DNA of 64,000 nt from Pinguiococcus pyrenoidosus (lineage: Eukaryota > Sar > Pinguiophyceae > Pinguiochrysidales > Pinguiochrysidaceae). The translations under genes and the position numbers were made by a program. The stretch covers positions 1-64,000 of the forward strand of contig JAAMXY010001049.1 in NCBI GenBank assembly GCA_019677205.1, read 5' to 3'. A model generated the notes under the pieces. The model did no database searches. It saw nothing but the letters and a program-made list of their open reading frames with translations, and had not been told where the DNA came from. The stretch's first letter is position 1; every line of letters starts with the position of its first letter. Shown here in pieces: positions 1 to 11,666 of this stretch.

Positions 1-5
1 GGCAA

Positions 6-25
6 GCTTTGGAAATTTCCAAAGC
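6..25. repeat. Perfect 20-bp palindrome
   Basis: The 20 bases read identically on both strands (two 10-base arms, no spacer). Function unknown; it lies in a stretch without a gene. Confidence 0.6.
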
Positions 26-667
26 CGGTTTCCAGTTTCCAATTGAGCTTCGCATCCACCCTAATACTTCCGTGCGAGAGAGCTCTAAGCTAGTGGTAGT
101 AGTCGTCTAGCGGCGCTGTTTTGAAGCACTCGCGCCGACGATCAGGCTTGGCTGGCTGTTTCGCGCGCCAGGCGTGGAGCGAGAGTGCAACGTGCTGCAT
201 AGCAAGAGCATCGCTCTGTGCGTCAAGCTAACAAGCTTGCCCGGAATGAATCTGCGACTGCGTTCCCTAGTCACACCTGCCAAGCAGCTCAGCAGTGAAG
301 TGACTGCTGAGCGAGGTGCTGAGCGGCCGAGGTGCGGACTGTGTCGGCGTGTGGACTGGCTTAAAGCCATTCCATCGAAAGCGAAGTGCGCGGGAAGACA
401 GCCGTTGACTGGAATATCAATGCACCCCTTACTATTAAACATCATCAAAAGATTTCGGATTTCGGATTTTCATTCTATCTTTTGATGTTGGAATTTTGGC
501 GCCAAAACCCACTCGTCCTCCCTTTGCCGCTCAACGTTCATTAAACACCTGCCACCCATCAGAAGAGACCGGCCCGACCGGCGTTCTGCCTGAGCTAGGC
601 GCACGTAGCATATCACAAGGCCTCTCGGGCATTCCTCCCTCCTGTGGCTCCTGGGCTCCGGCGCAAA
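26..667. other. No gene recognised (left flank)
   Basis: Only short open frames on both strands with no recognisable protein features. The right part is likely the promoter and 5' UTR of the zinc-motif/AP2 gene that follows. Confidence 0.4.
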
Positions 668-2532
668 ATGGTTGGCCGCGAAAGCATTGCGATGGAGAAC
701 GCGCGTCTCCGCTGGGATCTCCGGTTCGTCTTCACATCTTTTTGGGTGCCAAGTGACCGTTGCGGTCTTCTCTTTGACACAGCTGAAATACCTCGCTCTC
801 GCAGGGCTCTACTGCTCGAGTCGTCGCTGCGCTTCGTATCCGTTCAAACGCTCGAGGAGCAGGTGGATACAATGAAGAAGCTCATGAAGCTGCTGGGCGC
901 CACGCTGAATCCAGACGCCCGTCCAGCGGCTCTCACAAGTCCCAAGAAGGTGAAGACAGAGGCGGACGAGGGCAGCTCGACACCACGAACCCCCAAAGCT
1001 TCGAGCAAGAGAAAGCGACAGGAGAGTCCCGCGTGGCCGGCGGCCAAAGCCGTTCTGCGTCTGCACACGCGCGATCTGGAACCGGGCCGGAAGGCCGAGA
1101 CGCCCGCTCTCATGATGCTACTGGAGACGGGCGACACGCTGCGCGAAGAACCGGACGAAGAGTGCAGCAACTTTGAGGATGAGCCCAGCGTGCTGCAGAT
1201 GCTGCGGCGGCAGGACGTGCTCGGGCACTACTGCGACGACACTCCGGAGGAGCCTTTCATCGCCGATCACGTTCTGTTTTCGCAGCCAGCGGTGGCTCGC
1301 TCTAGTCGAGGGACGAGGCTCCGGTCGGTCGGGGATTTCATGGTCGAGGAAGCGATCCCGCTGCCGAAGCCCCCCAAGCAGACGCCCAACAGCGGAAACC
1401 TGACGCCACCGACGAAGCTTGGCAGACGGAAGCGAAAGACGTCGTCGTGCTCACAGTGCGGGACAACCGCCAGGATCGAGTACCTTTTTCTGGGCAATGG
1501 CGAGGAGAGGCGCCGCGTCCCGTTCTGCTCGGACTGTGCGGCAAGGCTAGGACAAGAAGTTCCGCAAATGGGTAGTAGTCGCCAAGGTGTCCGCATCGCA
1601 GTTCCCATGCTTCCCGAACACTCCTTAGTCGCAAGTAAGGACTTCTCGCTCTGACAGTGTGTGCATTCCAACCGAGCGTGGTAAGGCGGTGGCGTGCGGC
1701 TGAAACGCTTGCCCCTGCTAGCGGTTCAGCGGTTCAGAATGCGCGACCCCAAGGCTGATGACTTGACCATCTTCTCCGAAGGCAGCAACCCCGTGAAACC
1801 AGAACCAGTTGCTTCCGACAGCAGCGATGACCAGATCCGCTTTCCCCGAGACGAGGTGGAGCGGGCAGGCCCCGCGATTGCAACCGCAGCCGCAACCGCA
1901 ACCATCGGCTTGGCCGCGCCCTTGGAGAATGACGACGCCGGTTCCGCCCTCTCGGATTCGAGCGGCGCACTGGAGCTGAAGGAGATGGAGATCACTGACT
2001 ACTACGGGGTGTTCCGAAGGGCGGTGGTCGTCTCCATCGGGGATAATTCCTCAGAGGAAGGCATTTCCCCCAAAGAGGGCATTCCTCGCAAAGAGGGCAT
2101 TCCTCGCAAAGAGGACATTCCTCGCAAAGAGGACATTCCTCGCAAAGAGGACATTCCTCGCAAAGAGGAGGACAGACTCTTGCAGTTTATAGCGATCAAT
2201 CCGATGGATAAGAGGTGAGAAACCCAGGCAGAGAACAATGCGCAGCGTTGTACTCGGTAACGCTCTCGTCGTGCTTTCCGCCGCTCGCTCTCTGCTCGCA
2301 TAGACCGATCGAGTCGTTCACGAATGTGGTGGACGCGGCGCTTGCCTACGATAGATTTGCGCTCGAAGCGGGGCATCCCCTGAACTTCGACTTTCGCACC
2401 GCGGGAAGCGTCTCCTCCAAGAAAGATCTACTCATGATGGCTGGAGGCGAGGCGCGGGATGAGGCGGTGGCGGACTGCAGCTCGTCGGGCCGGTGCGAGG
2501 CATTGCTGGATGACACGGGTCCAGACGATTAA
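668..2532 (+). CDS. Putative transcription factor: GATA-like zinc motif plus AP2 domain
   Basis: Modelled as three exons, 668-1634, 1722-2214 and 2304-2532 (about 562 aa); phases agree (1, 2, 0). Seen: a basic serine/lysine-rich region, then a Cys pair CSQC followed 22 residues later by FCSDCAARLG, like a stretched GATA finger. The last two exons hold an AP2-like domain: it opens with YYGVFRR, and after the intron continues as DAALAYDRFALEAGHPLNFD, the typical AP2 helix and tail. Between these lies a six-unit repeat. The 1635-1721 intron joining the zinc part to the AP2 part is inferred from a strong donor (gtaag) and frame match; otherwise these are two adjacent genes (668-1654 and about 1739-2532). 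The AP2 assignment is fairly firm, the zinc finger weaker. Likely nuclear. Confidence 0.6.
2060..2167 (+). repeat. 18-bp minisatellite, 6 copies, coding, inside the AP2 domain
   Basis: Six head-to-tail 18-bp units encode the hexapeptide GIPRKE/DIPRKE (first unit GISPKE). The array is an exact multiple of 3, so changes in copy number keep the frame. It sits between the start of the AP2 beta-sheet and its helix. Confidence 0.9.
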
Positions 2533-2708
2533 AACAATGGTTTCAGAGCCAATGCCGTCTCCACAGCTCTCCCGGACTGATTGCCAGTCTTTCCCGAGCG
2601 CGCTCACACTCTACTACGGGTCGGAGACCGACAAGCATGACGCTACAGGTCGTGAGAAACATTGTGTACAAATCACGGCGTCGCGAGCATCACTACGGAG
2701 AAAGCGAT

Positions 2709-3944
2709 CTACTTCTGGTAAAAGCTCAGGGCCTGGTCGACGTATTCGCTGTTGCCCAGGATGATGGGGCAGCGCTCGTGGATGTCGGTGGGCTCCAGCA
2801 CGGTCACGTCGCGAATCTCTCCCTTGAACATGCCCGTGCTTGCCTTGCCGCCTGCCTGCTCGACGAGGAGAGACATGGGGAAGCCCTCATACAGGACGCG
2901 CAGCTTGCCATTCGGCGACTTGCTGTCGGCCGGGTAGAGGAAGACACCGCCGTAGAGGATCGTTCGGTGCACATCGGACACCATGGAGCCCACGTAGCGC
3001 TGCGTGAAGGGCTTCGGCTCCGCGTTCTTGAAGCTCGCCACCGCAGCCACCACCTCCTGGTCCCAGAGCGCGCAGTTTCCCTCGTTCACGCTGTAGATTC
3101 TCTTGGGCTTGTCCGGGATGCGCATCTCAGCGCGCGTGTGCATGAACTCGCCGAGGCTCGGATCCAGCGTGAAGCAGTGGACGCCGCAGTTGGAGAAGGT
3201 GCACACGAACTCCGTGGCGGAACCATACATGCAGTAGCCCGCGCACACGATGTCCGCGCCCTTCTGCAGGATGTCGATCTCCGTCGCCACGGTGTGCACG
3301 GGCGTCTTGCGCTCCCACACCGAGAAGATGGTGCCGGTCGACACGTTGCAGTCGATGTTGGACGAGCCATCCAGCGGGTCAAAGGCCACGATGAAGCGAC
3401 CAGAGCGCTCCGCGGAGACGATCACTGGCTCCTCGTTCTCCTCCGAGATGAGCGCACAGACCTTGCCGCTGCCCAGCAAGGCGTTGATCATCATCTCGTT
3501 GCTGAGCAGGTCCAGCTTCTTCACATCGTCGCCGCTGCTGTTGTTGGACCCGGCCAGGCCGTAGAGGCCCGCAATTCCAGCCTTGCGCACAGCCCTGTAG
3601 AGGTACTTTCGGTCATTGCTTTATCCTTGGGAAGCAGCGCAGAACCCTTCCCATCGGCTGCTTGGGAACCCCTCCGCCCTTCCCACCCCTCCAAAGGCTA
3701 CCGAGGGGAGAGACTTTTGCAACTCTTGCAGCCCAAGGGCCTCCAAAGCTAGCAGCTCTCTACGCTGCAACGCGAGCTCGGGCTTGGCATGCTACCTGGC
3801 AATGGCCTTGCACGCCAAGGCGGTGGAGTTCATCACGAGCGTAAGGTCCGTGTCGTTCGCGGTGTGCTGGAAGAACGCCGTGAGCGTGGGCAGTTCGGAG
3901 ATGTTGACCTGATCGGGATCTCCATTGGTTCCGTTGGTCGCCAT
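2709..3944 (-). CDS. FBP: Fructose-1,6-bisphosphatase
   Basis: Two exons on the minus strand, 3796-3944 and 2709-3618, with a 177-nt GT-AG intron; phases agree (2/1). Hydrolyses fructose 1,6-bisphosphate to fructose 6-phosphate (gluconeogenesis or sucrose/Calvin-type flux). Class I FBPase hallmarks: KAGIAGLYGLAG near the start, SEEN metal ligands, the FDPLDGSSNID metal/substrate motif, RYVGSMVSDVHR, GGVFLYPADSKSPNGKLR and LYEGFPMSLLVEQAGG. Length (about 352 aa) is normal. The start MATNGTNGD was chosen because upstream residues look like UTR. No signal or transit peptide and no obvious redox-regulatory Cys insertion, so a cytosolic isoform is likely. The exact acceptor (3618/3619) is inferred from frame. 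Confidence 0.95.
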
Positions 3945-4433
3945 GATGCGCAGAGCTTGTGGGCGGCAGCTGAGGAGAAAAGCAGAGAGGCACAAAGGGA
4001 AGAGCGCTGCGAAAGGCGGCGCGGCTGCGTCTCGCTGACGTACACCCAACTACTTTGAAGCAGTTGACCTCCTCCATTAAAAACTACGTAATATGGCTCA
4101 AATATTATGCAGAATTATGATATTTATAGTTTTAGATTCAACGACGCAGCGTGGCTCCTGCTGACCGCTTTGCCTCAAGCGTTACCGTTTCAGAATGAAA
4201 GATCGGTATCGAGTCCATTTTCACAAGGACACGTGTGCACTGTCCGTGACAGACATAAACCGTTCTCACGTGCGGCCTCTATAAGATTCTTTCCTCCTTC
4301 CGCTGGCCTCCACGCTCCGCCCGGAGGCCTTCCCGAGGTCGGTCGCCGTGCGCGAGTGCACCACATCGTGAGAGAGCGGCGCAGGCTCAATTCAGGCGCT
4401 GACAAGGATCTGGACGCAGCAGCGCTTGGCAAG

Positions 4434-5622
4434 CTACCGCACGACGAAGGCTAGGATCGCTGCAAGGATCGTCACCGCCACCGTCCACCGCAGCACAGCA
4501 TTCCAGCGGGCGGCGTCGCTTTCATCCCTCGATTGCGCCAGCAGCTGAGACGCCAGCGCGAAGGTTCTTGGACAACTTATCCGCAGCTCTGGTTGCGTCT
4601 GCCTGGCTTTGCGGTACCAGCGAGCGAGGTCGCTCAGGTCGTCGATGTCCGTGGCGGCGTCGCCGATCTTCACCTGTGCCTGATGTCGTTCCAACGCTTG
4701 CACTTGCGAATCGCAAGTTCCTACGGAGGCCGAGCAGCCATTCCTGGTCATCTGGGGGGCGAAGAGAGGGACGCACAGGAGCGCTCTGCAGCACCTGAAG
4801 CGGACCACTCGACGTCTTGAAAGATGGAGCCGGGCAAGTCGGGAGACACGCTCAGGAGGACGTATCCGCCGTCGGTGGAAGGATAGATGGCCGCTCTGCC
4901 CGGATGGGCTGCCCACTCCACGCCCTCTACTATCCACCGCTCGCCGATGTGCGGGGTGTCCATGCCCAGAAACACTGTCGGGCAGCTGCGGCGGAAAGCG
5001 GATCCCCTTCAGTTCGCACAAACGTCGCGATCCAGAACCCGGTCTCGAAGCTCACCTGCAGCGGCTCCTGGCGAGTGCAAGGCCTCCCTCCAGCAGATCG
5101 CCCAGATTCGACCGCTGCAGCTGAGCAGACGCTGGCGCAGTGGAAAGGGGCTCCATGGGCAGCAAGCTCCAGCGGCTCGCGACGTCGGATCCCTGTTGGT
5201 TCGGAAAAAAGTGTCCTGAGCGCGACGCTGAGATGTTTTACAGTAGCTGGCACTTTCACACGCACCAAATCCAGCAAAATTCCCTCCATATCGCTCGCAC
5301 GCTCCTTTGGTGCAAAGTAGACGCACAGATCCATGTGGCGAAACGAGGCGCTCTGTGCCAGGCGCACCAGCAAGTCGCGCAGCATTTCCTGTGCGACTTC
5401 TGCTGCGCGATCTGGGCCGACGCCCTGTTCCTGGTGAGCTCCGGCTGCGTCTCCTGCCCCTTTGGAGCTCTGAGCTCGAGACACACCTTGGCTAGTCTCG
5501 TCTTGCTGGATCCGGCGCTCGGGACCTTGGTCACTGAGAAGAGCGGCACTGCGCTGTGAGCTACCGCAGAGGATTTGCTGTGATGCGCCACTGGGTTTGC
5601 AATCGCACCCAAAAGCACGCAT
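4434..5622 (-). CDS. Unrecognised tail-anchored protein
   Basis: Best model: exons 5242-5622, 5056-5192, 4795-4985 and 4434-4702 (about 325 aa). All phases agree, with introns of 49, 70 and 92 nt. The protein ends in a single hydrophobic helix (WTVAVTILAAILAFVVR) directly at the C terminus after a soluble, partly helical region (SDLARWYRKARQTQPEL), the layout of a tail-anchored ER or organelle membrane protein. The middle exon encodes MDTPHIGERWIVEGVEW, which looks conserved but which I cannot assign to a family. The 5' end is uncertain: another reading frame is open upstream to 5655. Tail-anchor topology is inference from hydrophobicity only. Confidence 0.55.
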
Positions 5623-6434
5623 GCTGACGGTGCATGCGTCAATGCGGATGAGGACATGTTACATAACGGCAAGGTCCGCCCCTGCTCGCCCAGCGATTTT
5701 GGCGCCAAGTGCTTTTTGAACTTTTCCCTCTCTCTCTCTTTGTTGCGTCGGCGGAGACGCGGGAGCGGAAGTTTTTGCACAAGTTCCGGAGAATTCTGGC
5801 GGGCGCAGCAAGGCTTCCGGATCAGGGATTGGCCAACCAGAAGCAGACACCACCATGGGTCGGGGATGAAAGTCAGTATTCCTAATACCGGTCCTCCTTG
5901 TCACGCAAAGGCCTAGGGCCGATAAGAAAAGTCCGTCGTCGGCACTTTACAGCGAAGGCGGACCCACCGTGCGAGTGGGCCAATGGCGGCGCGATGCAGA
6001 ACTCTGGCCTGGCCAAGCTGGGTGTTCTGCTCTAGAATCCGAGCCTTCAACAGTCTGGGCCAATGATTCTCGCTGGAGTTGAAGTAGCTGGCCATTCTAC
6101 GCGAATCGACTCAGACTGGTGGCAACCTGCCCAGGAATCTCCTCGAAAACCGTCCTACAGGCCGTGCGCCTCTACCGCCTCTGTCTGCTCCAGCAATTCA
6201 ACAAAAATTATTTGTTTTGTATTATTTGTTATTGTTTATAAGTATTTGAAATTAGCATAAAATTCACAAAAACAAAACAAGACAATCGATCTGTAAAGAA
6301 CCTTAGACACCACCGAGAGCTTTGGCCGTCCGCTCTGGTCTGTGGCGGCGATGTTGGTGCCAAGAGGCCACGTGGAGTGGACACTTGGGCACCGAGAGGC
6401 GCTCGCACCCGGGTGGTAGGCCGCTGCCGAGGAT
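5623..6434. other. Intergenic, divergent promoter region
   Basis: Lies between the starts of the tail-anchored gene (minus) and the bZIP gene (plus). A polypyrimidine run near 5727-5741 and a T/A-rich patch near 6205-6260. No convincing gene. Confidence 0.4.
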
Positions 6435-9400
6435 ATGGTCCAAGTGCGGCAGACCATGGAGTCCAAATCGAGAACGCCGGGGCCTCCCACTGCGCAAGGC
6501 TCGGACGCCTCAGCAGAGGAAGACCACCAGCGCTTCGGCGCGTTTTTCCAGAAGTTCAATTCCTTCCTGCCCTTCAGCTCTCCGGCCACGCCGCCCACCG
6601 ACGGGGACAACCCCCAAGACGAAGGTACGCGCCGCTCGAATCGGCGGGCGGAAGCCAAGCTGCTCGGACGGAGACGAAGCTGTGGACCTCTCCCGCAAAG
6701 TCCAGATGCTCCTTTGCATCAGCGAGTAGTGCCGTGAGTGCATCCGTGAAGCCGTTGAGGAGTCATCAGGGACGCAGAGGAGCTGGGGACAAATCGCGAT
6801 CGCGGCCGAATTCGGAGGCGAACCGGCCCCGAAGCTCAGGCCGGATTCTGAAACGATTGTCGATCGGGTCGGACTGCTTCGCATGCGCTGCAACGCAGTC
6901 CGCGCGTCCACAGTCCCCCAAGCTTGCGTGTGAACGAAACGAGAGGAGGCTAAGAAGATGAAGTTGATGACGTGAAAGGCAGAAGCGAAGATGCGAAGGA
7001 GGGAGAACCGTGCGAAAGCTGAAGAGGAAAACACTGCGAACTCGCCGACTCACGGACGTGGCATTTTTGGTTCTTTGGGGGTGGACCCAATCAATCAGGT
7101 GAAGACCCAAATCGTCGGGAGGGAAGAGCAGTGCAAGAGCCGTACCATGCTGGCCATCCCATGGGCAGGCCGCAGACGAGCTCTTCCCAGCTGAAGCCCG
7201 CGTCCGACCCGATGTCGGGGGGACTGGCGGACATCCTGCGCGTGAACTCCTTGACGAATCACCCGGAGACGGACGCTCTGCAGGAGCTGGATCACATCTA
7301 CGGCTCGCACGAAGCTGTGGACGGGCATCACAGCATCGGACTCGACCTCGGCGGGGAGGGGAGCGGCGACACCACGCCGCTCGGCATGCTCTTCGCATCG
7401 GGCTCGGGCTCGGGCTCGGGCTCGGGCCCCAATTCTCAGCTGCAGAACGCTTCCAGCGCGCAGTCGCTTGACGACGGGCACCAGCAGAGCGGCGGCGCGG
7501 CCAATCCACGGACGAAGCGGCACGCGCCCGTAGGAATGTGGAAGACGCCGCCGCAGATACTGTACACTGCCAGCAAGTCCGGCAAGCCGGACAGCTCCCA
7601 CCAAGCACCAGCGGCACAACCCGCGCCGGTGTTTGTGCCGGCGGGGGCGGCAGTTATGCAGGGCCTGGGCTCGTACAACACCGGCATGGCGTACTCCTTC
7701 CCGCCGGTCAATCCTGGCTACCTGCTGGTCCCCGGCCACGGCAACTTGCCCATGAACATGATGGCCGGCGCGCATCCCGCCACGGAAGCGGCCACGGGGA
7801 TCAAGCAGGATCCGCCTACGGATTTCAAAGTGACTCCCAGCGGAAGGCTAGCTTCGCAGGTGAGGGTACAGTCTTCCGACGCACACGAAGCTGCGGGCGT
7901 AACCCTCGGATGCCACGCCCTAGGAACACCGACGGCGGAGCAACGAGGCGCCGGGTGCCGCCGGCATGGTGGATCCATTAGAAGTGGGCGACTTCAGTAA
8001 AGGCTACTGGGGCTCCAACGGCGCGTTGGCGACGGCTTGGGGCGAGCAGATGAAGCGCACGCATGACAATCGAGAAAGCATCGGGTCGAGGAGCAACTCA
8101 CACAGCAGCCTTAGCTCTGGCCCCCGCGTGAAGCCGGAGCCAAGCAAGTATCGCAGCGACTTGGACAGCGACGTCCTCGCTCGCGGAGGCTTGCGGGCCG
8201 TTGCGGTGCCGGGCTTTGGGTCGATGCCCATGGACAAGCGAGGCACCGCGGATGATGCGCAGCTCAGCGCAGGTGGGAGCTGTTGGGTTTTTCTTCCCGT
8301 TTTCTGTTTCCTCTCTTCCAGGTTTCCTTTTTTGGGGGGGTGTCGACGTGTTGATGCGTTGCGATGCTGAGCTGAAGATGCTAGTGTCCGGCAGAGTGGA
8401 TGCAAAAGGCACCTGTGCGGCTTCCTGACCTCGCTTGCCGTCGTACCACCAGGATCAACGGCGGACGACTATCACCGCGTGCACGAGCAAGAGAACGAGC
8501 GAAGGCGCCGACGGCTCGCCAGGAATCGGGCGTCGGCAAGGCTGCGGCGCCAGAGGAAGAAGACGCTGGTGGAAGCCTACGAGCAGGAAGTGACAGTGCT
8601 AGAGTCTGCAATGCAGCGCCTCAAGGCCCATCAGTGGGGAGGCGGCGGCCGGCTGCGTGCTTCGGCGAAGGACTACCTTCAGGCTATGAAGGCGAAGGGA
8701 AGCATGGAGGGCGCCGTCGGCCTCACTGTCGGCTCCGGCGGAAGCTACGGTGGACAGCACTCCGTGCTCTCGTTGAGGTGGGCGACCTCATCGGGCACCA
8801 TCTTGTTCCGCGCCAATGACTAACACGGGCTCCCGCCGATCCTTCGAACGTTGTTGCTCCTCCCCTTCCTTTTCATTGCTTTTCCGGTGTTCAGTACTGC
8901 GCTGGCCCTGGCCTGTGACAAGTCCCCGAAGACGAAGGACGTTAGGGAGGTTGCCGCCGAATGGAGGCAGATCCTCTTCCGGCTTGTCAGCTTCATGGAC
9001 ACCATGCTCAACGAGTTAGGATCCGTAGCCTTGCTTCCGAAGCTGCTGCGCGCCCAGGAGGGAAGCGATCCGGAGGGATTGCTAAGTGAGATGCGCTCGA
9101 CAGACGAGCCGATGTACATGGAATTGCGGGCGCTGTTTGATGACCTGGCGCAGGACGCCCGGCAGAGGATCCTGGAGGGCGAGGACGGCGTCCGCAGGCA
9201 GCTCACCCGGCTCTTCCTGGTTAGAAAGGCAATAATAGTTGCGGCAGTGACGCCCACCTTGACCCTCGCGCGGATGCACGAGGTCATGAGTCACTTCGAG
9301 CGAATACTCCACGCCCCTCAGAGAAGCCGATATCTGCATTGGTGCGAGTTTCACAGGTACCGCGCACGATGCACCCTTGCTACCCTCTTTGGCCTTTGGA

Positions 9401-10100
9401 ACGTTGCGCTGACGGTCTGAGCACCTCGGCAGGGGGCACATCATGCGAGTGCTGGCACAGGAGAACTGGTGCTTTGTGACACCGGCAAGTCGGAGGTTGC
9501 TTCATGTGGCCACTCGCAGGATTGCGACCCAGTTCCCGAGCGGCTACGCTGGCCTTGCCATGTCCCCGCCCACCCCACCCGGTCCGAACGCACCCATCAC
9601 CGTGTCCAAGAGTCCTGACAAGGAGGCGAAGGGAGCCGATGCCGCCGACCGGGTAAAGCCGGACCCGTTGCCAAATGAGGATGCGTTTGGGCCTCAGATG
9701 ATGCTCATGGATGCAGCCGGGAGCCCAGTTCCGGTACGTTTCACCATCAGCGATGACCTGATGACGGCGCCGCATACAACCGAAGCATCTCTAATGTTGC
9801 CTTCGCTCTTTGCTTCTTTTTTTGGCTCTTGTCCGCGCACAGATCCAACTGGCCGTGCTACAAGGGGCGCCGATGACCTTCCAATTCGAAGACGCGATCG
9901 CACTACAGTTTGCAGGGAGCAACGAGGGTGGTACGCGTCCACTTGTCCCATACGCTCCGCCCCCACACGCTCCGCCTCGCGTTGTGCTGGCTTGGCCTCA
10001 CGATGCTTCCCATGTATCCACAGGATCCGACAAGTCCCCAACCATTGCAGAAGCGGCGGCAGCTGCGGCGGCGGCGGCAGCACGTGGGGAGAGCGAGTAG
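6435..10100 (+). CDS. Large bZIP transcription factor
   Basis: Seven-exon model: 6435-6624, 7099-7859, 7948-8272, 8453-8777, 8895-9356, 9433-9733, 9843-10100 (about 873 aa); all phases agree. Around residues 436-485 lies a bZIP basic region (ERRRRRLARNRASARLRRQR, with the N-x7-R signature) followed by a short zipper (LVEAYEQEVTVLESAMQRLK). The N-terminal half is low complexity, with a Gly-Ser run near 7400-7425. After the zipper comes a helical region of about 150 residues (exon 5) beginning AEWRQILFRLVSFMDTML and ending SRYLHWCEFH, probably a conserved regulatory domain of protist bZIPs that I cannot name. The tail is proline/alanine-rich. The first intron (6625-7098) is long and may hide a further small exon; its acceptor is the least certain border. 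Nuclear DNA-binding role inferred from the bZIP motif. Confidence 0.85.
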
Positions 10101-10571
10101 CTTGACTGCACGATGCTTCTGTGCTGCGACCTTCTTGAAGGCCTTGCGTAGAGCGCAATGTGCATAGGAAGCTCTCTTGAAGCGTTGCGTGGCTGAAACG
10201 TGCGGGAAACTTGAGACGGGAAGCAACCACCTATTGGCTGCCATCCTGCCAAGCTGTGAACATGAGGAACTGCACATCTTTGGACTAGAGGATCATCAAA
10301 GTTATTCCACCCAAAGGACTGCTAGAATGTGACAAAAGATCTTTTCTTTGGTACAGATGTACAGATGCGAGAGGTACTTTCGTCTCTCAAGCTCTGTCAT
10401 CGCTTGTCAAGCACAACCCGGCCACAAGCAGGCCCCAGCCCCGGCGCCATGCGCACAAGAGCTTCCCGTCATCTATGACATGGCTCACGATGACTCCTTG
10501 ACCAGAACTGGCTTGAGCCACCCTCGGTCGCTCCTTAAGCAAGATGTCCCCAGATACCCAAATGCGCAGTC
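10101..10571. other. Convergent 3' flanks
   Basis: Between the stop of the bZIP gene (plus) and the stop of the eIF4E gene (minus). Nothing recognised; presumably two 3' UTRs. Confidence 0.5.
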
Positions 10572-11363
10572 TTACGCTCGATACAGGACGTCCTTGCGGG
10601 CATTTGGTCGCTTGTACTCCAAGGGAAGGTAGGACGGAATGTCACAAACCTCCCGAAACTTCTGGCCAATCCTGATCTGCGTCGCCTCGCTATCCGCATT
10701 CCTGCGTTGATTTCCGACGTACTGCTGAGCATCGAGCAGATTCTTTCCAAGATGGAAGGCACCGGCCACGAACCTCGTGCGAACGCACAGCCTGGTCTCC
10801 CGCGGTCTTCGACAGATGGACACCCCCAGCACGTCGTCGCTGCCGTTGTCATCGTCGAAGGTCTCGCCGATCAACGCGAGGAGGCATCTGAGCCACCACT
10901 CGTCGAGTCTGCGGCGCAAATCGAAAGAGCGTCATCGACCGCTGTGGATTTTCAGCGATCCCTTTCCCCACGCAAACGTCAGCGTCACCTGACATGCGCA
11001 TTGTCCGCGCTGGAAACGCTCAACTCCCAATCGCCTCCATCGTTCGCCTCACAGTCCTCCCACGTGGGTCTACAGGAGTCCGAGGAAACAACTTAGGCCC
11101 CCTAAAGACTGGGGAAATTGTGGCGTTGCGCGGGAGTTTCACCTCGAAGACTCCTTATGCACCGCATAGTTGCCTTTCATACGCTCGTTCAGCCTCGTCG
11201 CGGGGGCCATCGCATCAAACAGGGCCCAGAAGTCCTCCACCGTGTCGAAGTCGAAGATCTTCAGCAGATTCTGCTCCCATTTCGCGCCCGCGCTCTGCTT
11301 ATCTGTCCACCAGCACCACCAGGCCCAGCGCCGGTGCAGTCCATGCGTGTCCGCGTCGCCCAT
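10572..11363 (-). CDS. eIF4E-family cap-binding protein (non-canonical)
   Basis: Exons 11143-11363, 10989-11069 and 10572-10908 (212 aa, normal eIF4E length); phases agree. Binds the mRNA 5' cap in translation initiation or repression. Family features: RRWAWWCWW at the start of the fold, KWEQNLLKIFDFDTVEDFWA (the Trp equivalent to W56 plus the W73 helix), PTWED (equivalent to W102-E103) and DEWWLRCLLALIGE. The third cap-stacking residue, Trp166 of mammalian eIF4E (IAIWT), appears to be replaced: the aligned segment reads TRLCVRTR. It is therefore closer to class II/III or divergent protist eIF4E than to the main initiation factor. The start ATG is at the first Met of the exon. Confidence 0.85.
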
Positions 11364-11666
11364 AGCGCCACCGGACCTTTACTCAGCTGTTTTACACGCT
11401 TTGTGACAACAAACGGAATTCGAAATCAGACTGCGCGCGCCACAATTGAGCGCTCTGTCCCTTCGCTGCAAGCGAGCGGACAGAAACAAGCGAGGCACAA
11501 AATGACGGACAGATTACGAAAATGGACCGCTCAGGATCGAGAAGCTTCTACCAAAAATATCGATTCTGTGTATTTCATCGAGACGAGATGAGAGACGAGA
11601 ACTTCCACGCCCGCATGTATCAGCAAAGTCAAAGACGCCACAGAAACGCGCCTTTTGCGCACCAAA
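11364..11666. other. Divergent promoter region
   Basis: Lies between the start of the eIF4E-like gene (minus) and the ARM-like gene (plus). No further signal recognised. Confidence 0.4.

Noticed and set aside
2637..3752. 371-residue open frame on the plus strand
   Set aside because: Antisense to fructose-1,6-bisphosphatase, no protein features.
4752..4794. A 43-nt intron followed by a 22-nt intron in the tail-anchored gene
   Set aside because: A single intron 4703-4794 gives the same frame and a normal length, so the micro-exon is not needed.
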